Shown one piece after another: positions 6,239 to 13,316 of a stretch of 14,344 bases of DNA. Made by a program: the position numbers and the translations under genes. The notes beneath the pieces were generated by a model. The model was not told where the DNA came from. It saw only the letters and a list, made by a program, of their open reading frames with translations, and made no database searches. Each line of letters starts with the position of its first letter. Within the stretch, counting starts at the first letter, position 1. The stretch is from assembly GCA_902797345.1 (NCBI GenBank), contig CADBSL010000196.1:1-14344 (forward strand), given 5' to 3'. The DNA is from an uncultured Eubacteriales bacterium (GTDB taxonomy: Bacteria > Bacillota > Clostridia > Peptostreptococcales > Anaerovoracaceae).

Positions 6239-7830
6239 TGAAGATATTGGCGATCGACATTGGGACCACCGGTGTCAAGACCTGTCTGTTTGAATTGGGA
6301 GAGACCCTTCGGATGCTGGGAAGCGCCTCGGCGGGGTACGGGTTATATACCTTCCCGGACGGAGGTGCAGAGCAGCACACGGAGGAATGGTGGGAAGCCA
6401 TGAAGCAGAGCATCCGGGAAACGGTGGAAAACACCGGCATCTCGCCGGAGGAGATCCGGGGACTCTCGTTTTGCTCCCAGATGCAGGGGTTGGTGCTGGT
6501 GGATGAAGAAGGAAACGCTGTCCGAAACCCCATGAGTTATATGGATCAGCGGGCAGAGGCGGAAATGCAGGAAGGCATCGCCTCCGGCTTTAAAGTGGCG
6601 GGGATGAATGCTCACCGGCTGCTGAAATCCCTTCGGATCACCGGAGCCGTGTCCGGCAGCGCGAAGGACCCCATGTGGAAATATTTATGGGTGAAAAATC
6701 ACGAGCCGGAGGCTTTTGCCCGGGCTCGCTGGTGGCTGGACGTGAAGGAGTACCTGATCGGCCGGTTGACAGGACGATTCATCATGACGGAGGACAGTGC
6801 CTTTGCCACCATATTGTATGACACCCGGTATGGAAAGAAGCGGTGGAGCGAGGAACTCTGCCAGACCTTCGGCGTGGATACCCGCCACCTTCCGCCGGTG
6901 ATCCGGACCACGGATGTGGCCGGGACTCTGCGGGAAGAACAGGCCCTGGAGTTGGGGCTGTGTCCCGGGACCCCGGTCATGGGCGGGGGCGGAGACGCTT
7001 CCCTCATCGGGATCGGTGCCGGCTGCGTGAACACCGGGGATACGCACATTTACTGCGGGACCTCTGGTTGGGTGTCCACCATCGTGGAAAAACAATCGGT
7101 GGATACAGAGGCGATGATCGCCTCTATTGTCGGTGCCCAGAGCGGGAAATATAACTATTTTGCGGAAATGGAGACTGCCGGGAAGTGCCTGGAGTGGGTG
7201 AAAGACCATTTGGCACTGGACGAGATCGGGATCTATTTGGAGAAAATGGATATCACCGGGAGCCATGAGCACGTGTACGCCAGCCTGTATGATTATCTGT
7301 CAGAGGTGATCGAACGGGCGGAGCCCGGGGCCGGCGGGGTAGTCTTTACGCCCTGGCTCCACGGGAATCGGTGCCCCTTTGAGGATCCGAATGCCGCGGG
7401 GATGTTCTTCGGGCTGACCCTGGAGACCGGGAAAACCGAAATGATCCGGGCGGTGGTGGAAGGAATCTGCTACCATCTCCGGTGGATGCTGGAGTGCCAG
7501 GAAAAGAAGGTCAGGACCTCAGAGGTCCTGCGGTTCTGCGGCGGCGGTGCCCTGAGCCCGGTGACGGCGCAGATCCTGGCGGATATCACCGGACGGAGAG
7601 TAGAAGTGCCGGACAGCCCTCAAAACGTGGGTTCTGTGGGAGCGGCTCTGACGGCGGCGGTCGGCCTTGGAGGCATCGGCAGCATGGAGGAGATCGCGGG
7701 GCTCATTCCGGCAAAGTATTCTTTTGAACCACGGACAGAGTTTGAAAAGGTCTACCAGAGAAATTATGTTGTGTTCAAGGCACTGCATGCCAGCAATAAA
7801 AAGCTGTTTGCGCGGCTCAGGGGAGAGTGA
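6238..7830 (+). CDS. FGGY-family carbohydrate kinase (xylulokinase-like)
   Basis: The start is the ATG at 6238, which shares its A with the TAA of the aldolase (TAATG) and follows GGAAGAGGAAG (6223-6233). The 530-aa protein has both actin-like ATPase halves of the FGGY family: DIGTTGVKT (7-15, phosphate 1 loop), AEQHTEEWW (44-52), SQMQG (80-84) and YMDQR (101-105) in the sugar pocket, GGGGDASLIGIGAG (249-262, with Asp253 as the catalytic base), GTSGW (274-278) and FCGGGALSP (433-441, adenosine site). In xylulokinases the equivalent of MQG usually reads MHG, so the sugar may differ. It should phosphorylate a ketose-like or polyol substrate with ATP, giving the phosphoester that the upstream aldolase would cleave. 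Confidence 0.9.
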   Translation: MKILAIDIGTTGVKTCLFELGETLRMLGSASAGYGLYTFPDGGAEQHTEEWWEAMKQSIRETVENTGISPEEIRGLSFCSQMQGLVLVDEEGNAVRNPMSYMDQRAEAEMQEGIASGFKVAGMNAHRLLKSLRITGAVSGSAKDPMWKYLWVKNHEPEAFARARWWLDVKEYLIGRLTGRFIMTEDSAFATILYDTRYGKKRWSEELCQTFGVDTRHLPPVIRTTDVAGTLREEQALELGLCPGTPVMGGGGDASLIGIGAGCVNTGDTHIYCGTSGWVSTIVEKQSVDTEAMIASIVGAQSGKYNYFAEMETAGKCLEWVKDHLALDEIGIYLEKMDITGSHEHVYASLYDYLSEVIERAEPGAGGVVFTPWLHGNRCPFEDPNAAGMFFGLTLETGKTEMIRAVVEGICYHLRWMLECQEKKVRTSEVLRFCGGGALSPVTAQILADITGRRVEVPDSPQNVGSVGAALTAAVGLGGIGSMEEIAGLIPAKYSFEPRTEFEKVYQRNYVVFKALHASNKKLFARLRGE

Positions 7831-7835
7831 TAACT

Positions 7836-8288
7836 ATGGGCAATGATTTGAATATACAAAAGCGAAAAGAGGCCGTACGGGCCATCAAATTCGGACTGTT
7901 CTCCGTGTCGGCGGGGATCATCGAGATCATCGTATTCACCCTGATGGAGCGGCTGTCGGATTTTCCGTACTGGCCCTGTTATCTGGTAGCGTTGATCTGT
8001 TCGGTGCTGTGGAACTTCACGCTGAACCGGCATTTCACCTTCCAGTCTGCGAATAATGTGCCCATCGCCATGTTGAAGGTGGCGGCGTTCTACTGTGTGT
8101 TTACGCCGGTGACCACCATTGGAGGGAATTATCTGGCGGAGACCCTGGGGTGGAATGAATACCTGGTCACCGGGCTGAATATGGCCTGTAATTTTGTAAC
8201 GGAATTCCTGTATGACCGGTTCTTCGTTTTCGGGAAGAGTCTGGATACCAACAACCGGGCGAAGAGACAGGAACAGAAAAAGCAGTAG
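7836..8288 (+). CDS. GtrA-family membrane protein
   Basis: The 150-aa product has four predicted membrane helices (about residues 15-37, 47-65, 78-100 and 108-128) and the GtrA-type motifs NFTLNRHFTF (60-69) and NFVTEFLYDRFFVF (119-132), which end the two helix pairs. The C-terminus is short, polar and basic. GtrA proteins are thought to move lipid-linked sugars across the membrane or support glycosyltransferases. I chose the ATG at 7836 because AGGGGAG (7819-7825) is 10 nt away; a GTG at 7827 overlaps the kinase stop but would lie directly against that site. The gene follows the kinase by 5 bp and is probably in the same transcript. Its role beside catabolic enzymes is unclear. Confidence 0.85.
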   Translation: MGNDLNIQKRKEAVRAIKFGLFSVSAGIIEIIVFTLMERLSDFPYWPCYLVALICSVLWNFTLNRHFTFQSANNVPIAMLKVAAFYCVFTPVTTIGGNYLAETLGWNEYLVTGLNMACNFVTEFLYDRFFVFGKSLDTNNRAKRQEQKKQ

Positions 8289-8317
8289 GGGTCAGTCCCC
8301 CGGAAAGGAGCTGTGCA

Positions 8318-8686
8318 ATGGCAAATGTATGGAACCGATTTGACCAGGCAGCGGAAGCCTGTTATGAGAAACTGGAGCAGGGGCAGCGTCCTCTGCCGAT
8401 GTGGGCGGAAGCCTTCGGGATCTTCCGGTCGACCCTGGAAGGAGAACTGAAGGGGAAAATGGGCCGGACCACCCTGGAGGACCTGGAGGATTCGACGGAA
8501 TGGAATTACGGCTTCTCCGGTTTTCTGGAGGATTATCTGGATGAGCTGGATTTTCAGAAGGAGTATGAAACACTTCTGGAAACAACCGAATTTCTGCTGC
8601 GGGCCTTCAGCTGGATCCATGGTGATTTTCTGGATCTGGAGGAGATCCGCCTGAGGTGTAAAAAGGAACTGGAGGGGGAGAAATGA
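8318..8686 (+). CDS. Small hypothetical protein, acidic, soluble
   Basis: The 122-aa product has no signal peptide or membrane segment and is rich in Glu, Leu, Trp and Phe, suggesting a small helical cytoplasmic protein. I do not recognise its family. AAAGGAG (8304-8310) lies 7 nt before the ATG. The stop overlaps the start of the DNA-glycosylase gene (ATGA at 8683-8686), so the two are translationally coupled. The coupling is the only functional hint; it may be a partner of the glycosylase or merely co-transcribed. Confidence 0.75.
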   Translation: MANVWNRFDQAAEACYEKLEQGQRPLPMWAEAFGIFRSTLEGELKGKMGRTTLEDLEDSTEWNYGFSGFLEDYLDELDFQKEYETLLETTEFLLRAFSWIHGDFLDLEEIRLRCKKELEGEK

Positions 8687-9204
8687 TCGTTCACCCCATC
8701 GAACCGGTTTACGATAAGACTTCCCGGGTGCTGATCCTGGGAAGTTTTCCATCTGTAAAGTCCCGGGAGCAGGGCTTCTTTTACGGTCATCCCCAGAATC
8801 GATTCTGGAAGGTGCTGGCGGCATTGTTTGCGCCGGCGGGTTCCCCTGGATCGAGCGAAGGCGAACCGGTCTCTGTGCCGGGCACGATCGAAGAAAAGAA
8901 AGCCTTTCTGCTGAAAAACCATGTGGCGGTATGGGACGTGATCCATTCCTGCGACATTACCGGTTCCTCCGATGCCAGCATCCGAAACGTCACCATAAAT
9001 GACCTGAGCCGGATCCTGACGGAAGCACCGATCCGGCAGATTTTCGTGAATGGCCAGACCGCCGGGAAGCTGTATCGGACATATACGCAGCCGCTGATCG
9101 GTCGGGAGGCCGTCGTCCTGCCCTCCACCAGCCCTGCCAATGCCCGGTGGAGACTGGAGATGCTCGTGGACGCCTGGAGCGCAGTTGCTGAAGCGGCTCG
9201 GTGA
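8683..9204 (+). CDS. DNA-deoxyinosine / uracil-DNA-glycosylase superfamily protein
   Basis: The 173-aa product carries the signature of the hypoxanthine (deoxyinosine) DNA glycosylase branch of the uracil-DNA glycosylase superfamily: GSFPSVKSREQGFFYGHPQN (residues 20-39) followed by RFW, and STSPANARWR (148-157) near the C-terminus. It should remove deaminated bases from DNA and start base-excision repair. The ATG at 8683 overlaps the upstream stop and lies behind a GGAGGGGGAG ribosome binding site. It is the last gene before the terminator at about 9233-9262. It is functionally unrelated to the sugar-type enzymes, which suggests the operon is at least partly a loose chain of genes or that an internal promoter exists. 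Confidence 0.87.
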   Translation: MIVHPIEPVYDKTSRVLILGSFPSVKSREQGFFYGHPQNRFWKVLAALFAPAGSPGSSEGEPVSVPGTIEEKKAFLLKNHVAVWDVIHSCDITGSSDASIRNVTINDLSRILTEAPIRQIFVNGQTAGKLYRTYTQPLIGREAVVLPSTSPANARWRLEMLVDAWSAVAEAAR

Positions 9205-9232
9205 GAGGAAAAGGATCATTAACAGCAAGGAA

Positions 9233-9262
9233 AAAGCCTCGCGGTTTTCACCGCGAGGCTTT
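9233..9262. terminator. Bidirectional intrinsic terminator
   Basis: AAAGCCTCGCGG (9233-9244) and CCGCGAGGCTTT (9251-9262) form a 12-bp stem with a 6-nt loop. The A-run at 9231-9235 gives a good T-tail on the - strand; the + strand tail is only T/G-rich. It ends the glycosylase transcript and the convergent SLH-protein transcript. Confidence 0.85.
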
Positions 9263-9294
9263 GGTTGTTGTTGTCATTTTTAACGATGTTATTG

Positions 9295-10683
9295 TTACAG
9301 CTTGATCCGCTGGCTGGAATCAGCCATCCGGGTGAGGATCGTAGCAGCTTCTGCACGGGTCACTTTTGCGTTGGGGTAGAATCTTCCGTCTTCCTTCCCG
9401 CAGAGGACGCCTGCATTATAGAGCTTGTAGATCGCTGTTGCATACTTGTTGCTCTTCGGCACGTCTCTGATTGAGCCGATGGATTTGTTGTTGATCGCTG
9501 TCAATCCGGCATCCGGGATCGCCTTGGAGAAGATCTGAGCGAATTCTCCGCGGGTCGCCGTCCGTTCCACATTGCCCCAGTACATCGCATAGTCGATAAT
9601 GCCGTTCTGGTACGCATAATCCAGATAAACTCGGAACCAGGTGTTGCCGGTCTGAGTGAAGTTTTCCTTGCCCTTGGTGTAAATACTGTGGACACGGGCT
9701 GCCATAGTGATCGCCTGAGCGATGTTGACGTTTTCATAGGGTTCATACAGGTTGTCCAGCTTGCCCTTCATCAGAGACATCTGGTAGGCGCTGGCCACAT
9801 ACTTGGTGAACCATTCGTAAGAGGGAACATCCCGGAACATGCCCTGTCTATAGGTGAGCAGTGTCGGGAACTTTACAGTAGCTCCTGCCGGCGGGGACGC
9901 CACATAAGTCGTAGTTGTCGTGGTCTTTGCCGATCCGGCGTACTGATTATAATACGTTTGTCCATAGGAAGCACGTACTGCCTGAGCTGCAGCGCTCTGG
10001 TCTGCCGGCCGTTCGAACTGGAGCATGAAGGCGCTGGCTGCCTGAGCCACGGAAGTGGAATTCTTCAGGGTGTTGACCAGGCCGCTGTACCCGGAGGTCA
10101 GCTCCTTCCATAAATATTCCAGCTGCATGTCGATGTTCCCGACGGAAGCGTTGATGGAATTGGCATAAGCCAGCAATCCCTGCTTCCGGCTCCAGTAAGT
10201 CCACTGTGCCAGGCCGTATCCGGCGCTGTCGTGAACGAAGTTCGTGTAGGAACCGTTGTCGACGGCATCTGTGTAGGTATTGTCATTATACCCGAGCTTC
10301 TTTTCAAAGCTGTTTTGTACGTTGGTAGCCAGAAAACCGCTTTCTGCTTTCAGGTTGCCCATGACGCCGGCGGCGGCGTATTCATTCCCCAGCTTTGCTA
10401 CAAAGAAGTCCCAAACCTTTTTCGGCTGTGCTTCTGACGTTTTGGCTGCCAGGGCATAGACGATCCCCTCTTCGGTGCCTTCAAGCTCTACGATTTCTTC
10501 GAATTCTTCGTCGGTCACGACGAATTCGTCCTCGGAGATCTCTTCGCCCGTGAGGACCACTTCTTCGTCTGATGAAATGTCTTCTGAAATAACTTCGGAT
10601 TGTTCTTCCGCTAAAACATTTGCCGGAAACAGAGTCAATAACATCAGTAATGCTAAAAATAACGGTAGAATAGTTTTTCTCAT
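9295..10683 (-). CDS. Secreted phage-tail-type lysozyme with C-terminal SLH domains
   Basis: The start is the ATG at 10683, behind GGGGAGG; an in-frame earlier start would add seven residues and lies upstream of this site. The 462-aa protein has a signal peptide (residues 1-25, cleavage after ANVLA) and a very acidic linker (26-75). A tail-lysozyme domain (about 88-245) follows, beginning KVWDFFVAKLGNEYAAAGV, with the probable catalytic Glu114 in NLKAESGF. A Thr-rich spacer comes at 254-260. Three SLH repeats end the protein (about 283-338, 345-395 and 405-455; RDVPSYEWF, ATRGEFAQIF, VTRAEAATILTRM). SLH domains bind secondary wall polymers, so this should be a wall-anchored peptidoglycan hydrolase used in remodelling or separation. 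Promoter at 10733-10761, terminator at 9233-9262. Confidence 0.9.
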   Translation of the reverse strand: MRKTILPLFLALLMLLTLFPANVLAEEQSEVISEDISSDEEVVLTGEEISEDEFVVTDEEFEEIVELEGTEEGIVYALAAKTSEAQPKKVWDFFVAKLGNEYAAAGVMGNLKAESGFLATNVQNSFEKKLGYNDNTYTDAVDNGSYTNFVHDSAGYGLAQWTYWSRKQGLLAYANSINASVGNIDMQLEYLWKELTSGYSGLVNTLKNSTSVAQAASAFMLQFERPADQSAAAQAVRASYGQTYYNQYAGSAKTTTTTTYVASPPAGATVKFPTLLTYRQGMFRDVPSYEWFTKYVASAYQMSLMKGKLDNLYEPYENVNIAQAITMAARVHSIYTKGKENFTQTGNTWFRVYLDYAYQNGIIDYAMYWGNVERTATRGEFAQIFSKAIPDAGLTAINNKSIGSIRDVPKSNKYATAIYKLYNAGVLCGKEDGRFYPNAKVTRAEAATILTRMADSSQRIKL

Positions 10684-10732
10684 AAAATTACCTCCCCTGA
10701 GCACCCGGAGTCCCGCGCGTCAGGTTTCTCCC

Positions 10733-10761
10733 ATTATACCTCAAAAGTCAGGAAATTGCAA
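10733..10761 (-). promoter_or_regulatory. Sigma-A-type promoter of the SLH-lysozyme gene
   Basis: On the - strand TTGCAA (10761-10756), a 17-bp spacer and a perfect TATAAT (10738-10733). The leader is about 45 nt. Confidence 0.8.
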
Positions 10762-10819
10762 GAATTTGAGCTATATCAACGGTTTGGCGGTTTTCTGAAC
10801 TCTTTGTGGCAGTTTTGTG

Positions 10820-10831
10820 ACAGCGCGCTGT
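10820..10831. promoter_or_regulatory. 12-bp perfect palindrome between divergent promoters
   Basis: ACAGCGCGCTGT is fully self-complementary and lies in AT-rich DNA between the -35 box of the SLH-lysozyme promoter and that of the YjiH-like gene. It is a candidate operator for control of one or both genes. Confidence 0.35.
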
Positions 10832-10874
10832 GGAAAAAAATCAGCAAAAAAAACAAGATTTTTAAAGATGCGTA

Positions 10875-10903
10875 TTGAGAAATCAACCGGTTTATGGAAT
10901 AAT
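10875..10903 (+). promoter_or_regulatory. Probable promoter of the YjiH-like gene
   Basis: TTGAGA (10875-10880), 17-bp spacer, AATAAT (10898-10903). The leader of about 125 nt contains an extremely A/T-rich tract. Confidence 0.5.
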
Positions 10904-10951
10904 AGTACGGCGATATCGATGTGAAAAAACGGTGGAAAACCCGTGGAATGT

Positions 10952-11019
10952 GAAAAATAATCAAAAAGAATAAAAAAAATAATTAAAAAAATCAAAAATA
11001 AATAATTAAAAAATCAAAT
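10952..11019. repeat. A/T-rich tract with an 18-19 bp direct repeat
   Basis: Almost entirely A and T on a GC-rich background. AATAATTAAAAAAATCAAA (10978-10996) is repeated at 11001-11018 with one A fewer. It lies just before the YjiH-like gene's ribosome binding site and may keep the leader unstructured or act as an upstream curved element. Confidence 0.6.
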
Positions 11020-11037
11020 TAAAGCGAGGAAAAAAAT

Positions 11038-12408
11038 ATGGAAAAAAAGAGTCGAAAAACACTGGCAGGATTCCTGATCCCCTCCATCATAGGCATACTG
11101 CTGTTCATGGTTCCCATCAAGGTGGCAGACAGCTGGACCATCGCCGTGAAAGTCCTGGCGGACTGGATCGGAGGTCTTCTGGGAGGTTTTCTGCCGCTGT
11201 TGTGCGTGATCATCGTAACGGTTTCCGCTGTGATGACGGTGATCGGGCTGGTACGGCCGGGCATCTTTCTGAAAAAGCCTCTTCTGGAAAGCGCCTTCGC
11301 AGCTTCTCCGGTGTGGACCATCGTCCGGGTGCTGGGAGCTGTGGTGATCTGGATCGTGTATCTGGGGCTGGGCACCGGTGAAGGAGAAACGGGACTGATT
11401 CACATGATCAGCGATCCGGATGCCGGTGGATTTGTGTTGGGGGACCTGATGACGGTGTTGGTGATCATCTTCGCCATCGCGGGACTCCTGCTGCCGCTGC
11501 TATTGGATTTTGGACTGTTGGAATTCGTGGGCGCGATGCTGACCCGGGTCATGCGGCCTCTGTTCAAGATCCCCGGGAGAGCGGCGGTAGACTGTTTCAC
11601 CTCCTGGATCGGGGACGGAACATTGGGGGTCATGCTGACCTGCAATCAATATGAAGGCGGATACTATTCCGCCCGGGAGGCCTCCATTATCGCCACCACC
11701 TTCTCCGCGGTATCCATTACTTTCAGCATCGTGGTGCTGGCGCAGGTGGATCTGATGGAGTATTTCGGGATCTATTATCTGTGCATCTGTCTGATTGGGG
11801 TGGTCTGCGCCATCCTGCTTCCCCGGATCCCGCCCCTCTCTCTCAAAAAGGACACCTATTTAGTGGAAGGGAAAGCGATGCCGGAGAACATTCCGGAAGG
11901 CTATACCTCCCTGCATCAATATGGCCTGGACCTGGCTTTGAAGCGGGTGGAAGAGCATAAGGGCGTAAAGCAGTTCTTTGAAAATGGGATGAAAAATGCT
12001 GTGGGCATGTGGTTCGGCGTGCTGCCGGTGGTGATGTGCATCGGAACGCTGGCCCTGGTGCTGGCCAACAACACCGCCATTTTCGACTGGCTGGGAAGAC
12101 CGTTCCTGCCGTTGCTGCAGCTGCTGCAGGTACCGGAAGCGGTGGAAGCTTCCCGGACCATGATCGTAGGGTTCGTAGACATGTTCACCCCCTCCGTTAT
12201 CGCGGCGGGGACCATCGCCAGTCCGATGACCCGGTTCATCATCGCCGTATTTTCCGTGACCCAGCTGATCTATCTGGACGAGATCGGGGTGCTGATCCTG
12301 GGATCGAAGCTGCCGGTAAGATTCGTGGATCTGTTCATCATCTTCCTGGAACGAACGGTGATCTCGCTGGTCATCGTGTGCCCTCTGGCCCACCTGATCT
12401 TTGCGTAG
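11038..12408 (+). CDS. YjiH-family membrane protein with nucleoside-recognition (Gate) domains
   Basis: The 456-aa integral membrane protein has about nine hydrophobic segments (for example 12-27, 47-72, 92-112, 135-158, 217-236, 243-262, 322-344, 385-407 and 430-454). The region DCFTSWIGDGTLGVMLTCNQ (185-204) and the following YSAREASIIATTFSAVSITF (210-229) match Gate/nucleoside-recognition domains as in YjiH-family proteins, whose substrate is unproven. A soluble loop (about 264-320) splits the two halves. The ATG at 11038 follows GCGAGGA (11024-11030) and is the first codon after an A-rich leader. No strong terminator is visible after the stop, so some read-through into the zinc-ribbon gene is possible. 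Neighbours give no clue to the transported compound. Confidence 0.82.
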   Translation: MEKKSRKTLAGFLIPSIIGILLFMVPIKVADSWTIAVKVLADWIGGLLGGFLPLLCVIIVTVSAVMTVIGLVRPGIFLKKPLLESAFAASPVWTIVRVLGAVVIWIVYLGLGTGEGETGLIHMISDPDAGGFVLGDLMTVLVIIFAIAGLLLPLLLDFGLLEFVGAMLTRVMRPLFKIPGRAAVDCFTSWIGDGTLGVMLTCNQYEGGYYSAREASIIATTFSAVSITFSIVVLAQVDLMEYFGIYYLCICLIGVVCAILLPRIPPLSLKKDTYLVEGKAMPENIPEGYTSLHQYGLDLALKRVEEHKGVKQFFENGMKNAVGMWFGVLPVVMCIGTLALVLANNTAIFDWLGRPFLPLLQLLQVPEAVEASRTMIVGFVDMFTPSVIAAGTIASPMTRFIIAVFSVTQLIYLDEIGVLILGSKLPVRFVDLFIIFLERTVISLVIVCPLAHLIFA

Positions 12409-12444
12409 GCTCTCCGGGTGCCGATGGATTTTTGGCCGAAAATG

Positions 12445-12453
12445 TGGTATAAT
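12445..12453 (+). promoter_or_regulatory. Extended -10 promoter of the zinc-ribbon gene
   Basis: TGGTATAAT with TATAAT at 12448-12453 forms an extended -10 box. No good -35 is seen at 16-18 bp. An A/T-rich leader of about 55 nt leads to the ATG at 12516. Confidence 0.55.
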
Positions 12454-12515
12454 AAATAATAATATATAATAATTAATAATAAAGAATTATAGTCTATTAA
12501 CGGAGGCGCGAAACG

Positions 12516-13010
12516 ATGGCTCAATTTTGTGAACACTGCGGCACGCCGCTGCACATGACGGATAGATTTTGCCCGGGCTGCGGGCAGCAGGTGATCTCCG
12601 AGAGCACCCGGACTTCCGGGAGCGGCATCGGAGCGGCCGGAGCCGGCGGGGCAGGAGCAGCTGCCGGGAAGACCGGATACCAGTCCACAGGAGGACAGAA
12701 AGACTGGGATGCGTTCCGCGGTCAGAAAACCGGTCCGACACAGAATCAGACCTTTTATCAGCCGGAGACCGGCCGGGAAATGGGTATCGGCAACTGGATC
12801 GTGACGCTGATCATCACGGCGATCCCCATCGTGGGATTCATCATGCTGATCGTCTGGGCCGTGGGGGGTTCTCCGAAATACCCCGCCAGACGGAATTGGG
12901 CCATTGCCCAGTTCATCATCATGGCAGTGATCATCGCACTGTGTATCATTTTCAGTGCCGTGGCCGGCGTTGCTTTGACCAGTGCTTTCAGCAGCGCGGG
13001 GCTGTCATAA
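12516..13010 (+). CDS. Zinc-ribbon protein with two membrane helices
   Basis: The 164-aa product opens with a double CxxC zinc ribbon (Cys5, Cys8, Cys19 and Cys22; FCEHCG and FCPGCG). A flexible Gly/Ala/Ser-rich linker (about 33-55) and a polar stretch (56-88) follow, then two predicted membrane helices (about 91-116 and 127-156). The first helix region reads GNWIVTLIITAIPIVGFIML. The ribbon is probably cytoplasmic. Proteins of this kind are common and mostly uncharacterised in Bacillota. GGAGG (12502-12506) lies 9 nt before the ATG. It is transcribed alone or after read-through from the YjiH-like gene and ends at the terminator at 13045-13079. Confidence 0.82.
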   Translation: MAQFCEHCGTPLHMTDRFCPGCGQQVISESTRTSGSGIGAAGAGGAGAAAGKTGYQSTGGQKDWDAFRGQKTGPTQNQTFYQPETGREMGIGNWIVTLIITAIPIVGFIMLIVWAVGGSPKYPARRNWAIAQFIIMAVIIALCIIFSAVAGVALTSAFSSAGLS

Positions 13011-13044
13011 CGGCAGGAGGATATAGTATTGGAAACGAAAGAAG

Positions 13045-13079
13045 GGACCATGGCAAGGCGCCTGGTCCTCTATTTTTTT
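13045..13079 (+). terminator. Intrinsic terminator of the zinc-ribbon gene
   Basis: GGACCA (13045-13050) pairs with TGGTCC (13063-13068), extended by GGC/GCC after a one-base bulge, and is followed by a seven-T run (13073-13079). Confidence 0.8.
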
Positions 13080-13122
13080 GGTTTATTCATCATGACGGCG
13101 GGAACTTCAGAGAGGCAAATAG

Positions 13123-13139
13123 AAGCGTCACGCTTTTTT
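13123..13139 (+). terminator. Short terminator-like hairpin
   Basis: AAGCG (13123-13127), loop TCA, CGCTT (13131-13135), within a T-run to 13139; two further weak pairs can form below. Short stem, so a weak or accessory terminator. Confidence 0.4.
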
Positions 13140-13155
13140 GTGATGAGATGAAAGG

Positions 13156-13177
13156 ACGGGCGGGAACGCCCGTTTTT
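13156..13177 (+). terminator. Intrinsic terminator-like hairpin upstream of metG
   Basis: ACGGGCG (13156-13162), loop GGAA, CGCCCGT (13167-13173), followed by a T-run (13173-13177). It insulates metG from upstream transcription or ends a short transcript from the 13080-13155 interval. Confidence 0.7.
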
Positions 13178-13186
13178 CTTTGGCTA

Positions 13187-13210
13187 GATCCTTCGCTCGC
13201 TCAGGATGAC
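13187..13210. repeat. Quasi-palindromic dispersed element, copy 2
   Basis: Same as the element at 3559-3585 but one base shorter in the middle; starts GATCCTTCGC and ends CTCAGGATGAC. It abuts the heptamer array. Confidence 0.6.
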
Positions 13211-13214
13211 AAAC

Positions 13215-13305
13215 GGCTCCCTGCTCCCTGCTTCCAGCCCCTGGCTCCCAGCTTCTGGCTCCCCACTCCCGACTCCCGACTTAACACTTCCATCTTCCAT
13301 CTCCT
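13215..13305. repeat. Heptanucleotide tandem repeat array (13 units)
   Basis: The 91 bp divides without slippage into thirteen 7-mers with consensus NNCTYCC: GGCTCCC at 13215, 13243 and 13257, TGCTCCC at 13222, CACTCCC at 13264, GACTCCC at 13271, CACTTCC at 13285, ATCTTCC at 13292. The third base is C in every unit. It ends directly at the -10 region of metG. It resembles the heptamer STRR repeats known from cyanobacteria in design, not in sequence. Confidence 0.75.
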
Positions 13306-13316
13306 TATGATATAAT
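13281..13316 (+). promoter_or_regulatory. Probable metG promoter region
   Basis: A TATGATATAAT stretch (13306-13316) provides the -10, either TATGAT or TATAAT. The best -35, TTAACA (13281-13286), falls in the heptamer array and is 19 bp from TATGAT. A small hairpin, GAGAGG (13333-13338) with CCTCTC (13348-13353), lies in the leader. No T-box or S-box leader is visible, since the leader is only about 50 nt. Confidence 0.5.

Noticed and set aside
7827..8288. GTG start at 7827 for the GtrA gene
   Set aside because: The AGGGGAG ribosome binding site ends one base before it; the ATG at 7836 has normal spacing.
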